From Todiramphus chloris collaris (taxonomy: Eukaryota > Chordata > Aves > Coraciiformes > Alcedinidae), in assembly GCA_025345505.1 (NCBI GenBank), contig JANVCC010000106.1, positions 11,601,902 to 11,665,901 on the forward strand: a stretch of DNA of 64,000 bases, written 5' to 3'. The notes below the pieces were generated by a model, which saw nothing but the letters and a program-made list of their open reading frames with translations, made no database searches and was not told the origin of the DNA. The position numbers were made by a program, and so were the translations under genes. Shown in pieces: positions 9,927-20,042 of this stretch (the stretch's first letter is position 1; each line of letters begins with the position of its first letter).

Positions 9927-12460
9927 TCATCTAGTCCAACCCCCCAGCCAGAGCAGGATGACCTGTACTAGATCACACAGGAATGTGTCAAGGCAGGTTT
10001 TGAATATCTCCAGAGCGGGAGACTTCACAACCCCCCTGGGCAGCCTGTTCCAGTGTTCTGTCACTCTCACAGTGAAAAAATGCCTTCTCATGTTTGCATG
10101 AAACTTCCTATGCCTCAGCTTCCACCCATTGCCCCTTGTCCTACCATCAGGCATCACCAAGAAGAGCCTGGCTCCATCCTTCTGGCACTCACCCTTTATA
10201 TATTTATAAACATTGATGAGGTCACCCCTCAGTCTCCTTTTCTCCAATCTAAAGAGCCCCAGCTCCCTCAGTCTTTTCTCATAAGAGAGATGCTCCACTC
10301 CGTTAATAATCTTTGTGGTTCTGCGATAGACTCTCTCAAGCAATTCTACGTCCCTCTTGAACTGGAGGGCCCAGAACTGGACACAGTACTCCAGAAGTGG
10401 TCTCACCAGGGCAGAGTAGAGGGGCAGGAGAACCTCTCTTGACCTACTAGCTATGACCCTTTTAATACACCCCAGGGTGGCACTGGCCCTCTTGGCCACA
10501 AGAGCACATTGCTGGCTCATGGTCAGCCTCCCATCTACTAGGACCCCCAGATCCTTTTCCCATTTGCTGCCTTCCAACAGGTCAGTTCCCAAACCTATAC
10601 TGATGCCCGGGGTTGTTCTTTCCCAGGTGCAAGCCTCTACAGTTGCCCTTGTTGAATTTCATTAAATTTCTTCCTGACCAACCCTCCAGCCTGTCCAAGT
10701 CTCGATGAATGGCAGCACAGCCTTCTGGTGTGTCAGCCACTCCATCCAGTTTGGTGTCATCAGCAAACTTGCTGGCAGTGCACTCTGTGCCCTCAACCAC
10801 GTCACTGATGAATATGTTGAACAGAAGTGGTCCCAGCACCAACCACTGTGGGACCCCACTAGTTACAGGCCTCCAGCTAGACCCCATCCAATTGTCCACA
10901 GCTCTCTGTCTTCTTTCCTTCAACCAGTTCCCAGTCCACCTCACTACCTGATCATCCAGACCACACTGCCTCATGTGTGAAGGATGCTGTGGGAGACAGT
11001 GTCAAATGCCTTACTGAAATCAAGATAAACTACATCCATTGCTCTACCGTCATCTATCCACCTGGTTATATCCTCATAAAAGGCCATCAAGTTGGTGAAA
11101 CATGACCTCCCCTTGGTAAAACCATGTTGACTGCTCTTAATGACGCCCTTGCCCTTGATATGGCTAAGAATAGCAACGAAGATAAGTTGCTCCATTACCT
11201 TTCCATGGATGGAGGTGAGGCTGACCGGTCTATAGTTGCCTGGTTCATCCTTCTTGCCCCTTTTGAAGATTGGAGTGATGTTTGCCCTCCTCCAGTCCCC
11301 AGGTACCTCTCCTGTCTGCCATGACTTACTGAAGATGGTGGAGAGTGGTCTGGCAATGACCTGTGCCAGCTCCCTCAGCATGCCATCAGGACCCGTGGAC
11401 TTACGGATGTCCAGATTACTCAACTGTTCTTTAACCCAGTCCTCATCAACCAGGGAAGACTCCTTTGTCATGCTCTCCTCTGGTGCCTCAGGTGTCAGGG
11501 GCTCCTGAGGACAGTCTCCAGCAGTATAGACAAAGAAGGCATTTAATAACTCTGCCTTCTTTGTGTCTTCTGTCACCAGGACACCCGCCTCATTCAGCAG
11601 AGGGCCTACATTGCCTCTAACCTTAGTTTTTCCTGCAATATATTTGAAGAAGCTCTTTTTTTTATCCTTGACCTCCCTTGCAAGGTTGAGTTCCAACGAG
11701 TCCTTAGCCTTCCTAGTTACCTCCCTACATCCTCTGACAACAGTACTATACTCCTCCCAGGTGGCCAGCCCCTCCTTCCACGATCTATAGACTCTCTTCT
11801 TCCACTTAAGTTTGCTCAGCAGTTCCTTACTTACCATGCAGGTCTCCTGGCTCCCTTTCTTGATTTCCTGCTTAGTGGAATGCACTGATCTTGAGCTTGG
11901 AAGAAGAGGTCCTTAACTGTCAACCAGCTATCATGGGCCCCTCTGCCCTGTAGTACCCTGGCCCATGAGATTTCACCCAGCAATTGCTTGAAAAGGCCAA
12001 AGTTGGCCCTCCTGAAATCCAGGGTTGTAGTCCTGCTTGATATCCTGTTCCTGCCAGACAAGATCTTGAACTCCACCACCTCATGATCACTAAGGGCAAG
12101 GCTGCCCTCAACCTTCACTGCTTCAACCAGACCCTCCTTGTTGGTGAGGATAAGATTCAGCATTGCTCCCCTCCTAGTTGATTCCTCCACCATTTGCATC
12201 AAGAAGTTATCAACGCACTGGAGGAACCTCATGGACTGTGTCTGGCTGGCTGGACAGAACTGAAGACATTCTAGTTGCTTCCTCATGTAAAGAGCAACTC
12301 CACCATCTTGCCTTGATGACCTGTCTTTCCTGAAAAGGACATAGATGTCCATGACCACATTCCAGTCATGTGAGCTGTCCCGCCATGTCTCTGTAATTGC
12401 CACCAGGTCATAAACCCGTGACCACACATGGATTTCTAACTCCTCCTGTTTATTCCCCAT
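9927..12460 (-). pseudogene. CR1-B ORF2: reverse transcriptase with deleted endonuclease core
   Basis: Reading from 12460 leftwards, the endonuclease starts at GNKQEELE with the catalytic Glu in AITETW. Then about 70 codons are missing near 12270, including the GD(F/L)N block, and the frame resumes at RFLQCV and LSDHE (about 12095). The reverse transcriptase follows with GPDGM, motif [11 protein letters not shown] near 11020, a frameshift at about 10975, SGVPQW (normally SGVPQG), and FADDTK at about 10760. The C-terminal part (residues [26 protein letters not shown]) runs to a stop at 9927. It now lies in four separate frames (12460-11831, 11885-10971, 10974-10582, 10592-9927). The endonuclease deletion is in frame, so it may be older than the frameshifts or simply a chance length. 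Confidence 0.9.
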
Positions 12461-12513
12461 GCTGTGTGCATTGGTATATAAATATTTCTGGGATGGAGTC
12501 GAGTATATAGTTT

Positions 12514-13000
12514 TCAGCCTTGAAGGGAGGTAGACCCCTGGTTATCTAAAATGCCAAAACCCTGCTCCTCAAGCGTTGGGCTATTACGCCCAGGATTCTC
12601 AGTGACAAGGCCATCTACACCCCTGTCCCCTGTCATAGCCTTGTCAGTGAGCCTGGCCAACTCATGTGCAAGGATTCTTTTCCTTTTATGGGACAGATGA
12701 ACTCCATCTGTTGCCACTAGACCTGGTGCTGAGAAAACTTCCCCGTGGTCAAAACACCCAAGGTTCTATTGGCGGCACCAACCTCTAAGCCATGTGTTAA
12801 TTCACATGGAATTTTTTCCTTTCTTCAGTATCTCTGCCTGTCACTGGAGGGATTGAGGAGAACAATACTTACGCTCCCGAGCCCTCAAGTAATCTCCCCA
12901 AAGCCCTGAAGTCTTTTTTGATTGTTTTTGTACTCATATCCATCACCTCATCACTCCCAGCCTGAATAACCAGTAGTGGGTAATAGTCCGATGGCCACGT
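12514..13000 (-). pseudogene. CR1-B ORF1 esterase remnant
   Basis: On the minus strand, from about 13000, the residues SDYYPLLVIQAGSD and KKDFRALGRLLEGSGA match the esterase domain of CR1 ORF1. Stops then occur (for example just after LLEGSGA and after the VN following KKFH). The final block, ATDGVHLSHKRKRILAHELARL at 12717-12650, keeps the intact DGVH catalytic-type motif that the 6327-9735 copy has lost. The frame runs on to a stop at 12514, past the usual ORF1 end, because the stop codon was lost. Non-functional. Confidence 0.75.
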
Positions 13001-13005
13001 TCTAG

Positions 13006-14050
13006 GTAAAAGCAGACAATATAAATTCTTTGTGGGAAATGAAATTTGAATGTGTTTTAAAAAGTTTAGGAAAATATTTTCCTAACTATATTATTGACAG
13101 CAGATGATAGTATTTTGTGTCCACGACAGTCAGTCTGTGACGTGCAGTACAGTGCAGCAATGTGCACACAGCACGCACACACACCACTCTATGTCAAAAC
13201 TTTAAACTCACTGTGGTGCAACTGTTATCAATATGTCATAGTTCTCTCCACTCCCTTCATATGAGAAGCATACATTAAAGCTTCTACACAAGGTGGGAAA
13301 AGAATAGACCAAATGTCATCTCAGGCTATAATGTCCGGTCATGTAGAATAAATTTTGAACTATGTAATTCCTGGAGGTTAGAAATAGTTGATGGAAACCT
13401 TAATTCACATCAAAGAAAATTTTTATACCTGTAGAATTACTGTCCAAATAGACTGGTTAGGTCTGTGTGTGTGAAATGGCACATATACAAAGCATTTAAC
13501 TACAGATATTTACATTTAATATATCTTCTTTTTTGGGGGGAGGGAGGGCTATGGCTGGGGATACTTACTGCATTATTATATGACTAGGAAAAATTCTGCT
13601 TTTTAAACACGGGTTCATTTAGGCACTGGGCAAGGGTAGGGTGAGCTCTTTGCTGACTGACTTAGCAAAACAGATTTATAAAAAGTCCAAAGGAGAACAT
13701 GAGGAAAATACCATCAACCTGGCTAAATGTATAAAGATTAAAAGCCAAAATGGCACTGTGCATGGACAAAAGCTTTTAATTCTGAAAATATACAAAAGAT
13801 GATGAAATCAGGAATCTGGTGAGATGATTTTTAATGGATGATTTTGTAAAGACAGAATACAAGATTTTCTAGACTGTGAGGCATTATGTGGGTTAAAAAA
13901 AATGGTATATTCTCACCAGTCTTGGAATCCATCAAGCTGATTAACTGGCAAGTATTTGTTTATTGATTTATTGTGGATAGCAACAGAGCAAAAATGGAAA
14001 TTATTCAAACAGGCTTCAATCTAATTCAGAAAAATCCAGTGCTGAGTAAG
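13006..14050. other. Gene-free interval
   Basis: No ORF or repeat of note. There is a CA-rich patch at 13165-13183 and a G-rich run at 13535-13548 (GGGGGGAGGGAGGG). Confidence 0.55.
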
Positions 14051-14055
14051 TTAGG

Positions 14056-14865
14056 TGTCATGGTTTAGGGTCAGTGCAGCCCCTTAAACCTATAACAGAC
14101 GCTCTCTGTTAACCCCCCTCCCTCCCCAAAGGGGAAGAGAAAGGGAATAAGGGAGAGAGACTTAGCGATTAGAAAAGGAAACTAGAACAGCTTTAATGAA
14201 AAGGAAAATAATAATTATAAAAATGGAATATATACAAATATATACAAAACCAGTATAGAACCCAACCCCCCTGATGGTAATTACATCACCGTCACCACTG
14301 ATGCTGTAGAGCAGGCACCGGGGGAGTCCCAGACTGGGCCCCGCAGCAGACGGGAGCTGTGTTGAGGAGCTGGATTCTGGTACCGGGGTCAGGAACACAC
14401 AGACCGGATCGAAGGCAGAATGGACAGAGGCCTCCTTGGGTGCTCCGAGGAAAGAACCGAGAGAGGACCCGAGCCAAGCCAAGCAAAAGCTGGCAAAGCA
14501 GTCCAAGAGGGGAGAGAAGAGCCCAGAGACCCTTCGGGCCCCTCAGCTCTAGACCAAATATGGCGTATATGGGATGGAATACCTCCTGGTCAGTTTAGAG
14601 TCACCCGTCCTGTCCGCTCCTCCCTGCAGGTGCAGCCTCTCACTTCCTGCACCCCCCAGTGTGGTACACAGGACCCAGCAGTGGCCTTGGTCTGCACACC
14701 AATCCTTGGTAGTAACTCTAAACATAAGGTGTTATCATTGCTAGAAGCAGACACTGTCTGTGAGAACAGGCTGCCAACTTCACAAAGTGCAGTTAATTAA
14801 AAGAACCAAGCTGAAAAGTAAAATTACTGAACACAATTAGTTCTGTTTTCACTCAAACCAGGACA
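14056..14865 (-). mobile_element. Solo LTR, ERVL-like endogenous retrovirus (copy 3)
   Basis: This 810-bp LTR is the same family as 408-1222 and 4998-5805, on the minus strand. It is flanked by a perfect 5-bp target duplication, TTAGG at 14051-14055 and 14866-14870. On the plus strand it starts TGTCATGGTTTAGGG and ends AAACCAGGACA. ATTAAA (minus strand) lies at 14192-14197 and the TATA-like tract at 14228-14248. It differs from the other two at more positions (for example 14770-14800 and 14700-14740), so it is either an older insertion or comes from a different source copy. A plus-strand frame at 14420-14800 corresponds to the open frame in copy 2. Confidence 0.92.
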
Positions 14866-17389
14866 TTAGGTTGGATGAGAACTGCTAGAGGGACAGAGAA
14901 GAAAGGGTTTTAAGATGGCAGACATATAAAAGTTCAAGATGACCTGCGGGACAGTGTAAGGAAAACAGAAGGTAAGGTGACCTGCTTCAAAATAAATTAC
15001 ATTAATATTATAATTCAAAATTATTCGTGTTCAGAAGAAGGACAGCAGAGGAATATCATGAACGACTAACTTATCTAAATCATGGACTCCCCACTGGCTG
15101 TATGTAGAAAAGATTAGTTTACTAAGAACTGTTATATAAGAATAACACTGATTTATAGAGAGGTACTTAGAAAGCCAAGGCTTCAAATTAGATGAATTTA
15201 TCAAGAAACATTGTGGATGACAAGAAATACTTTCATAATTGCTTTAGCAAAAGGAAAAAAAAATGTCCTCTTTATCAATGTAAGGGGGATTTCTCAGGAT
15301 ATGATGAAGGTCAGTATTCTTAATGTCTTCTGAAAGAGATCACACATAAACTAAAATTAATACTAACAATAAAAGCAAGAGATACCCTCCCAGCTTGGGA
15401 TAAACCTTTGCATTTAGCACTTTAATAGTTAAAATGTTTTCACATTATCCCAGTATAAATTCAAGACATGATGTTTAAAATGTCCTTTAATGAACTTCAG
15501 AACCAGCAGCAGCTTTCCTATGGGAGCTTGTGGAGGGTGGCTAAAGATGAAAGAAGACAGAGGTTTGTCCATCTTTAAAAGAAGTTAAGGAGGAGAAGGA
15601 GAAAAGAATTATTAATTTGTGCAGTTCTGTTCCTACATACATTTCTGAAACACACATAAGCTATTTGTAAACACTTGCGATTTTAGGAGAAGGTAAGTAG
15701 CTGCCAATCAGGTCGAGCAAGTCTTGTTTTCCTCTGTGCTAGGCAGATAAGGTAATGTACACAAGGGAGGAGGAGTGGGTACTCTCTATCTGTAATTTTT
15801 CAAAACTTTAACCACAGGCTTATATGCCCCATTCACTTCTAAGCTAGTGAAATGTTCTTGGGAGAGCTCTTAATGAGTGACTGCAAAAATCAAGAATTAA
15901 AGAATTAATTAATACAGTATATGCATATTGGTTAATTTTTCATACTTTCAACACCTGTATTTTTCCTGAAGGATGAAAGCAACACAAATATATTTGTATA
16001 CATTTCTGATAATCATTGCTTGCTATTTCCATACCTCCCCTTTCATCTTTGTGATTGTAGAATTTGAGTGTAACACCCCTAGAGTCATAAGGTTACATTG
16101 CGTTTGGGGCATCCTTCTGAATTCAGGTTTCTGGTCAAGGTGTTGTAATGAGTAAATGAGTGTTGTTCCAAAGAAAATCTGTGTAAAACAGAACTACAGT
16201 AACATGTGGATATTTGTGAAATGCAAGCTTCATTGGTAACTACAGGGTTTAACTTTTGAATCCCAGAATTTTGACTTGTCAAATTTGTAGTCATTTGCAC
16301 AATAGTAATTTGAAGTTGGTACAGTTTTTATATATTTATTCAGTATTTTAATAGAATACAAACATGTTTATGTTGGGAAAGTTGTGGCTGGATTGGTTAC
16401 TTGATGTTTCTCATCCAAATCCTTTTGAGCAATCTTTATACTAAAGACAGTGATAAAAAACAACACATAGGAAATTAATTTTGAATATAATTTTTTTTTA
16501 ATAGCGTTGAATCATGTAAAGATGCAAGTACTAACCCATTATGTGAAACAATGGCAAATGTTTTTAAATAACAATTTAAAATATTTTGGGAGGAAATGTA
16601 TAAACTCTGTCTTGCTAAACTTGAGAAATAAACAGACATACTCTAAATCAGAATGAAAAGAGAAAATTACCTTTGAACAATGAAATGGTACCTCTGTGGT
16701 AGAATGTCATAGTATTGGTGTGTATGTTAGATATAGACATACATAAAAACTTTGATCTTTCAATATTTACTTCTTTTTTTTTATGATTACTTTTATTTTA
16801 GAGATTATACTTGGAGAGTTCTCACTAACTTAACCTTCCTGTCATGTTTTAAAAAAGCAGAAACGTATCTTCAAGACTTCACAGGAAGTTTTTTGTGATT
16901 AGAAAGGTGCTATACTCCTGAGTGTGTTTTGCCATGTCTTTTCCTTCTCCATCACTTTGTCAGGAGTTGTGTTTAGCAGATCTTGCCTGGTTTCTAATTG
17001 TAGCTTACTGAAGCAAACACATAACCTTGTGTTTCTTTCCTGTGTGCTTTCATATCTTACAGGGAATCACGCCCCATTCATTATGGTATCCATCCCTCAA
17101 AAAATATTTAATTTACCAAGAAATATTATCTTTTGTATCACTCTTCAGATACATGTGGTCCTTTCTCTTCTGTCAAGATTCTGTCATTATCTTTTGATCT
17201 GTTGGTTGAAATAGTTGACAGCAACCAAGCAATAAACAAACATATTTAAAAAGAGGTGCCAGGAAGCCTTTTTTTCTGTTTATGTCACAGTACTTGCATA
17301 TGACATAGGACTAGGGAACAAATCTGTTAACAGCCTTGATGAATGCCTTGCCTTGATCTCAATAAAGAAGTAATAAACATTAACCTATG

Positions 17390-17452
17390 GGTGTGTGGGG
17401 TTGTGTTATTTTGGTTTTGGTTGTGTTTGTTTTGGTTTGTTTATTTTTTCTA
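17390..17452. repeat. T/G-rich simple sequence
   Basis: A stretch of mixed TTTTGG and TTGTGTT units of low complexity. The short ORF across it, rich in Phe, Leu and Trp, is a by-product of composition. Confidence 0.5.
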
Positions 17453-18933
17453 TGGTTTTAAGCACTTTAACTTAGAGGTTATTTTTCTTTTAATGGAAGA
17501 AACTGTCGATTTTACAGAATCAAAAGGTCTGCTGACTCTGAAATAAAGGTCACTGGTTTACTTCAAGAAGTTACCTAGGGTAATGCAGCAAGAAACACAG
17601 GTCTTAAATTGGGCCTTGCAAAATCTGATGACAAATGAGAACTTGCTGGAGTGAAATACTTGTAGCTGATTGTTGTACGATGTTTTCGTTTTCATTCTAC
17701 TCTCTACTTTTTATCAAAATATAGACATTATCTTGAAGCACTTAAAAACTACTTTTCTATGACATGAGTACAAAGCTATGTTATGTCTGTGCTTCATGTG
17801 CAGATGAGAAAGGACATGACTATATATTTTTCATGATCAAAGTGTGTATAACAACTGCAACTGATAGCAAATGTTGGCTGACCGACAATATAGGCTTGAG
17901 CGGGTGTTATACCCTGCATATACTCTATACAATTCTATTTCAAATGGACAAAATATTATTAATGAACTCGATCAATCTCTGTCAGTCCTAATATCTCTAC
18001 TTCATCAGCCTTGGAGATTCGGAGAAAAAAACATGCAAGGGAGATAAATATCCTTTTGTCTTTCTCTTTAATTCTGTTCTGGTTGCATTATAAACTTTGG
18101 TCACAGTCAGCCTTGTGTTTCTTAGAAAATACTAGGTGATGTGAGCATGAATGTTCTCAACAGGATACTTGACCTGTGAGGCCATGGAAAGACCCATGTA
18201 GCCTGTACCTCTTCTTTCTCTTTTCTCAGGCTATTCATAATTAGTCAAGGAAGGAAGAAAAATTGTTCATAAGTCTCTTCTCTACTCCATTTCCTAGGGT
18301 CTCATGATGCTTTTTGATGTTCATCACATGGTTTTTTTGTGGCTGAAATAAACGTGTCTCACCATGTGACTAAAAAGTCAATTCTGTCACAAGGTAGGCA
18401 AATTTACTGTCACGTGTTAAACTCTAGGTTAAGATGAATGGGAGTCCCAGATGTTCCTCTGTGAATGAGGATATGGTATGGGGAAGACATTGCTGTAAAA
18501 AATATGAGTGATTTTAGACTCAATTACACTTAACCCCCCTCAGACTCCTAGTGAGTCCATACTTTAGAAGCTTCTGCCAGCTGATGCTGCATTTCAGGCC
18601 ATGCAAGCCTCAGATCACAGATCCTTTTTGGGAAAATGAGGAAAAACTGTACATAATAAAACTTGCTATCTTTTTTATATGTTATTTTTAATGGTAATGT
18701 CTGTAAAATTTAGCAGTCAGAACTAAAACACTGTCAGTTTTATAGTTTCGTGACTTTCAATTAGACTATCATGACAGGTTAATTTTTTTAACTTTAAATT
18801 ACATGTTTACATATTAATTTTTCCATAGGACACATACTCCCTTCTGTGTGTGGTGCGATATGTGGAAGGTTGGTTGACAACAGCATTTGAACTGAGTTAC
18901 TTCTGTTTTAAGAAATAGAAAAATAAAGTACAA

Positions 18934-19040
18934 GTATATATATAAAATACATAAATGTATATATAAATGTATGTATAAATATACATTTTTATCTATAAAA
19001 AGACACTATATAAGTTACAGATATATAAATATTATATTAG
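18934..19040. repeat. TA-rich microsatellite-like tract
   Basis: Imperfect TATATA and TGTATA units, partly self-complementary, over about 100 bp. It is probably length-variable and hard to assemble. Confidence 0.6.
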
Positions 19041-20018
19041 GTGTTAGTCAGTGTTAACTTTTAATAATGAAAGTACATGCAGCATTTTTAGACACCGTTA
19101 AATTAAACTGCGTAAGTGCGTGTAACTAGGTATTTAATTTGAATTTAATAGAACAGTAATAATATGTGAGTAAATCAGTTAGGAATGTGTATAATAGATA
19201 TATATTAACCATTGCATGGGAAGTAAATGTCTTATAACTGTTTAAGGAGTTTAATATTTATGTATCATTAACATACTGTGATATATTATTAAATCCTAAA
19301 GGATAAAAAATGGAATTAGTTAAACTCCCTTTCTTCCCCTTCATTACTGCAGCCCCACAATGTAACTGGTTAGCATTCATTATTTATACAATAAATACTG
19401 CTAGCCTTTTTTCTCATATAGCATTTCTGTGCTGTTTCCCTCCCTTGTTCTTGACTAAATGTACACACTTAGGCCACAAAAAGCAGTTTTGCAAATGCCT
19501 GTGAAGAGTTGTATGCATGTGCAAATTCTTACCTGCTGATTACTGTATGCATTGCACATTTACGGTTTTATATTGGAGTTTCTGGTAAATTGGGGTTACT
19601 GATTTCACAGGGTGGAGCAGGATTGCTAATTGGGATATAACCCCTTAGAGAGTGAGTAGTTGAAAATACAGTAGGGGATAAAAAAGGAGAAAGAAAGGTG
19701 GAGATTAATCAGCAAGGCTGTATTTTTTAGATCACTAGGACCTCAGAGTCTTTTTACTCTCTGAAAGGTAAGAACCTGCTGACAGAAGGTAATTTGCTTT
19801 ATGTTTTTTTCAGTAAAATGTAACATACCCTGTCCCTTCTGACTCAGGAGCTCAGTGGAGGCTGGGAGCCCAAAGTGTCTTTCTTGACTGGCTTTGTCAG
19901 GCTGAGGCACTGTAACCCCGCAGAAGTGACAGGCAGAGCAGGAGACATGCCAGTTGTATCTTCTGTGACACCTCCAGGTCAACATGGGACCTCTGCTCTG
20001 TTGTGCTTCTTGCTTGTG

Positions 20019-20042
20019 CTTCCCATTAGTGTTAATGGGAAG
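20019..20042. repeat. Perfect inverted repeat, 10-bp stem with 4-nt loop
   Basis: CTTCCCATTA (20019-20028) and its exact reverse complement TAATGGGAAG (20033-20042) flank the loop GTGT. No T run follows and no function is evident. Confidence 0.6.

Larger units (their letters stand above)
9882..13005 (-). mobile_element. CR1 LINE, long 5'-truncated copy (CR1-B)
   Basis: This 3.1-kb CR1 is inverted. Its 3' end is the CACAGAATCACAGAATG block at about 9882-9899, and on the minus strand it runs back through the ORF2 C-terminus, reverse transcriptase, a shortened endonuclease and the ORF1 esterase remnant to about 13005, where homology stops. It belongs to a different CR1 subfamily from the 6327-9735 copy: it lacks the octamer array and its sequence is clearly diverged. 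It carries several frameshifts and stops. The two long copies are truncated at similar points in ORF1 and lie tail-to-tail. Confidence 0.93.

Noticed and set aside
10053..11790. Plus-strand ORFs across CR1-B (such as 10053-10442 and 11236-11508)
   Set aside because: Antisense shadows of the CR1 reverse transcriptase frames.
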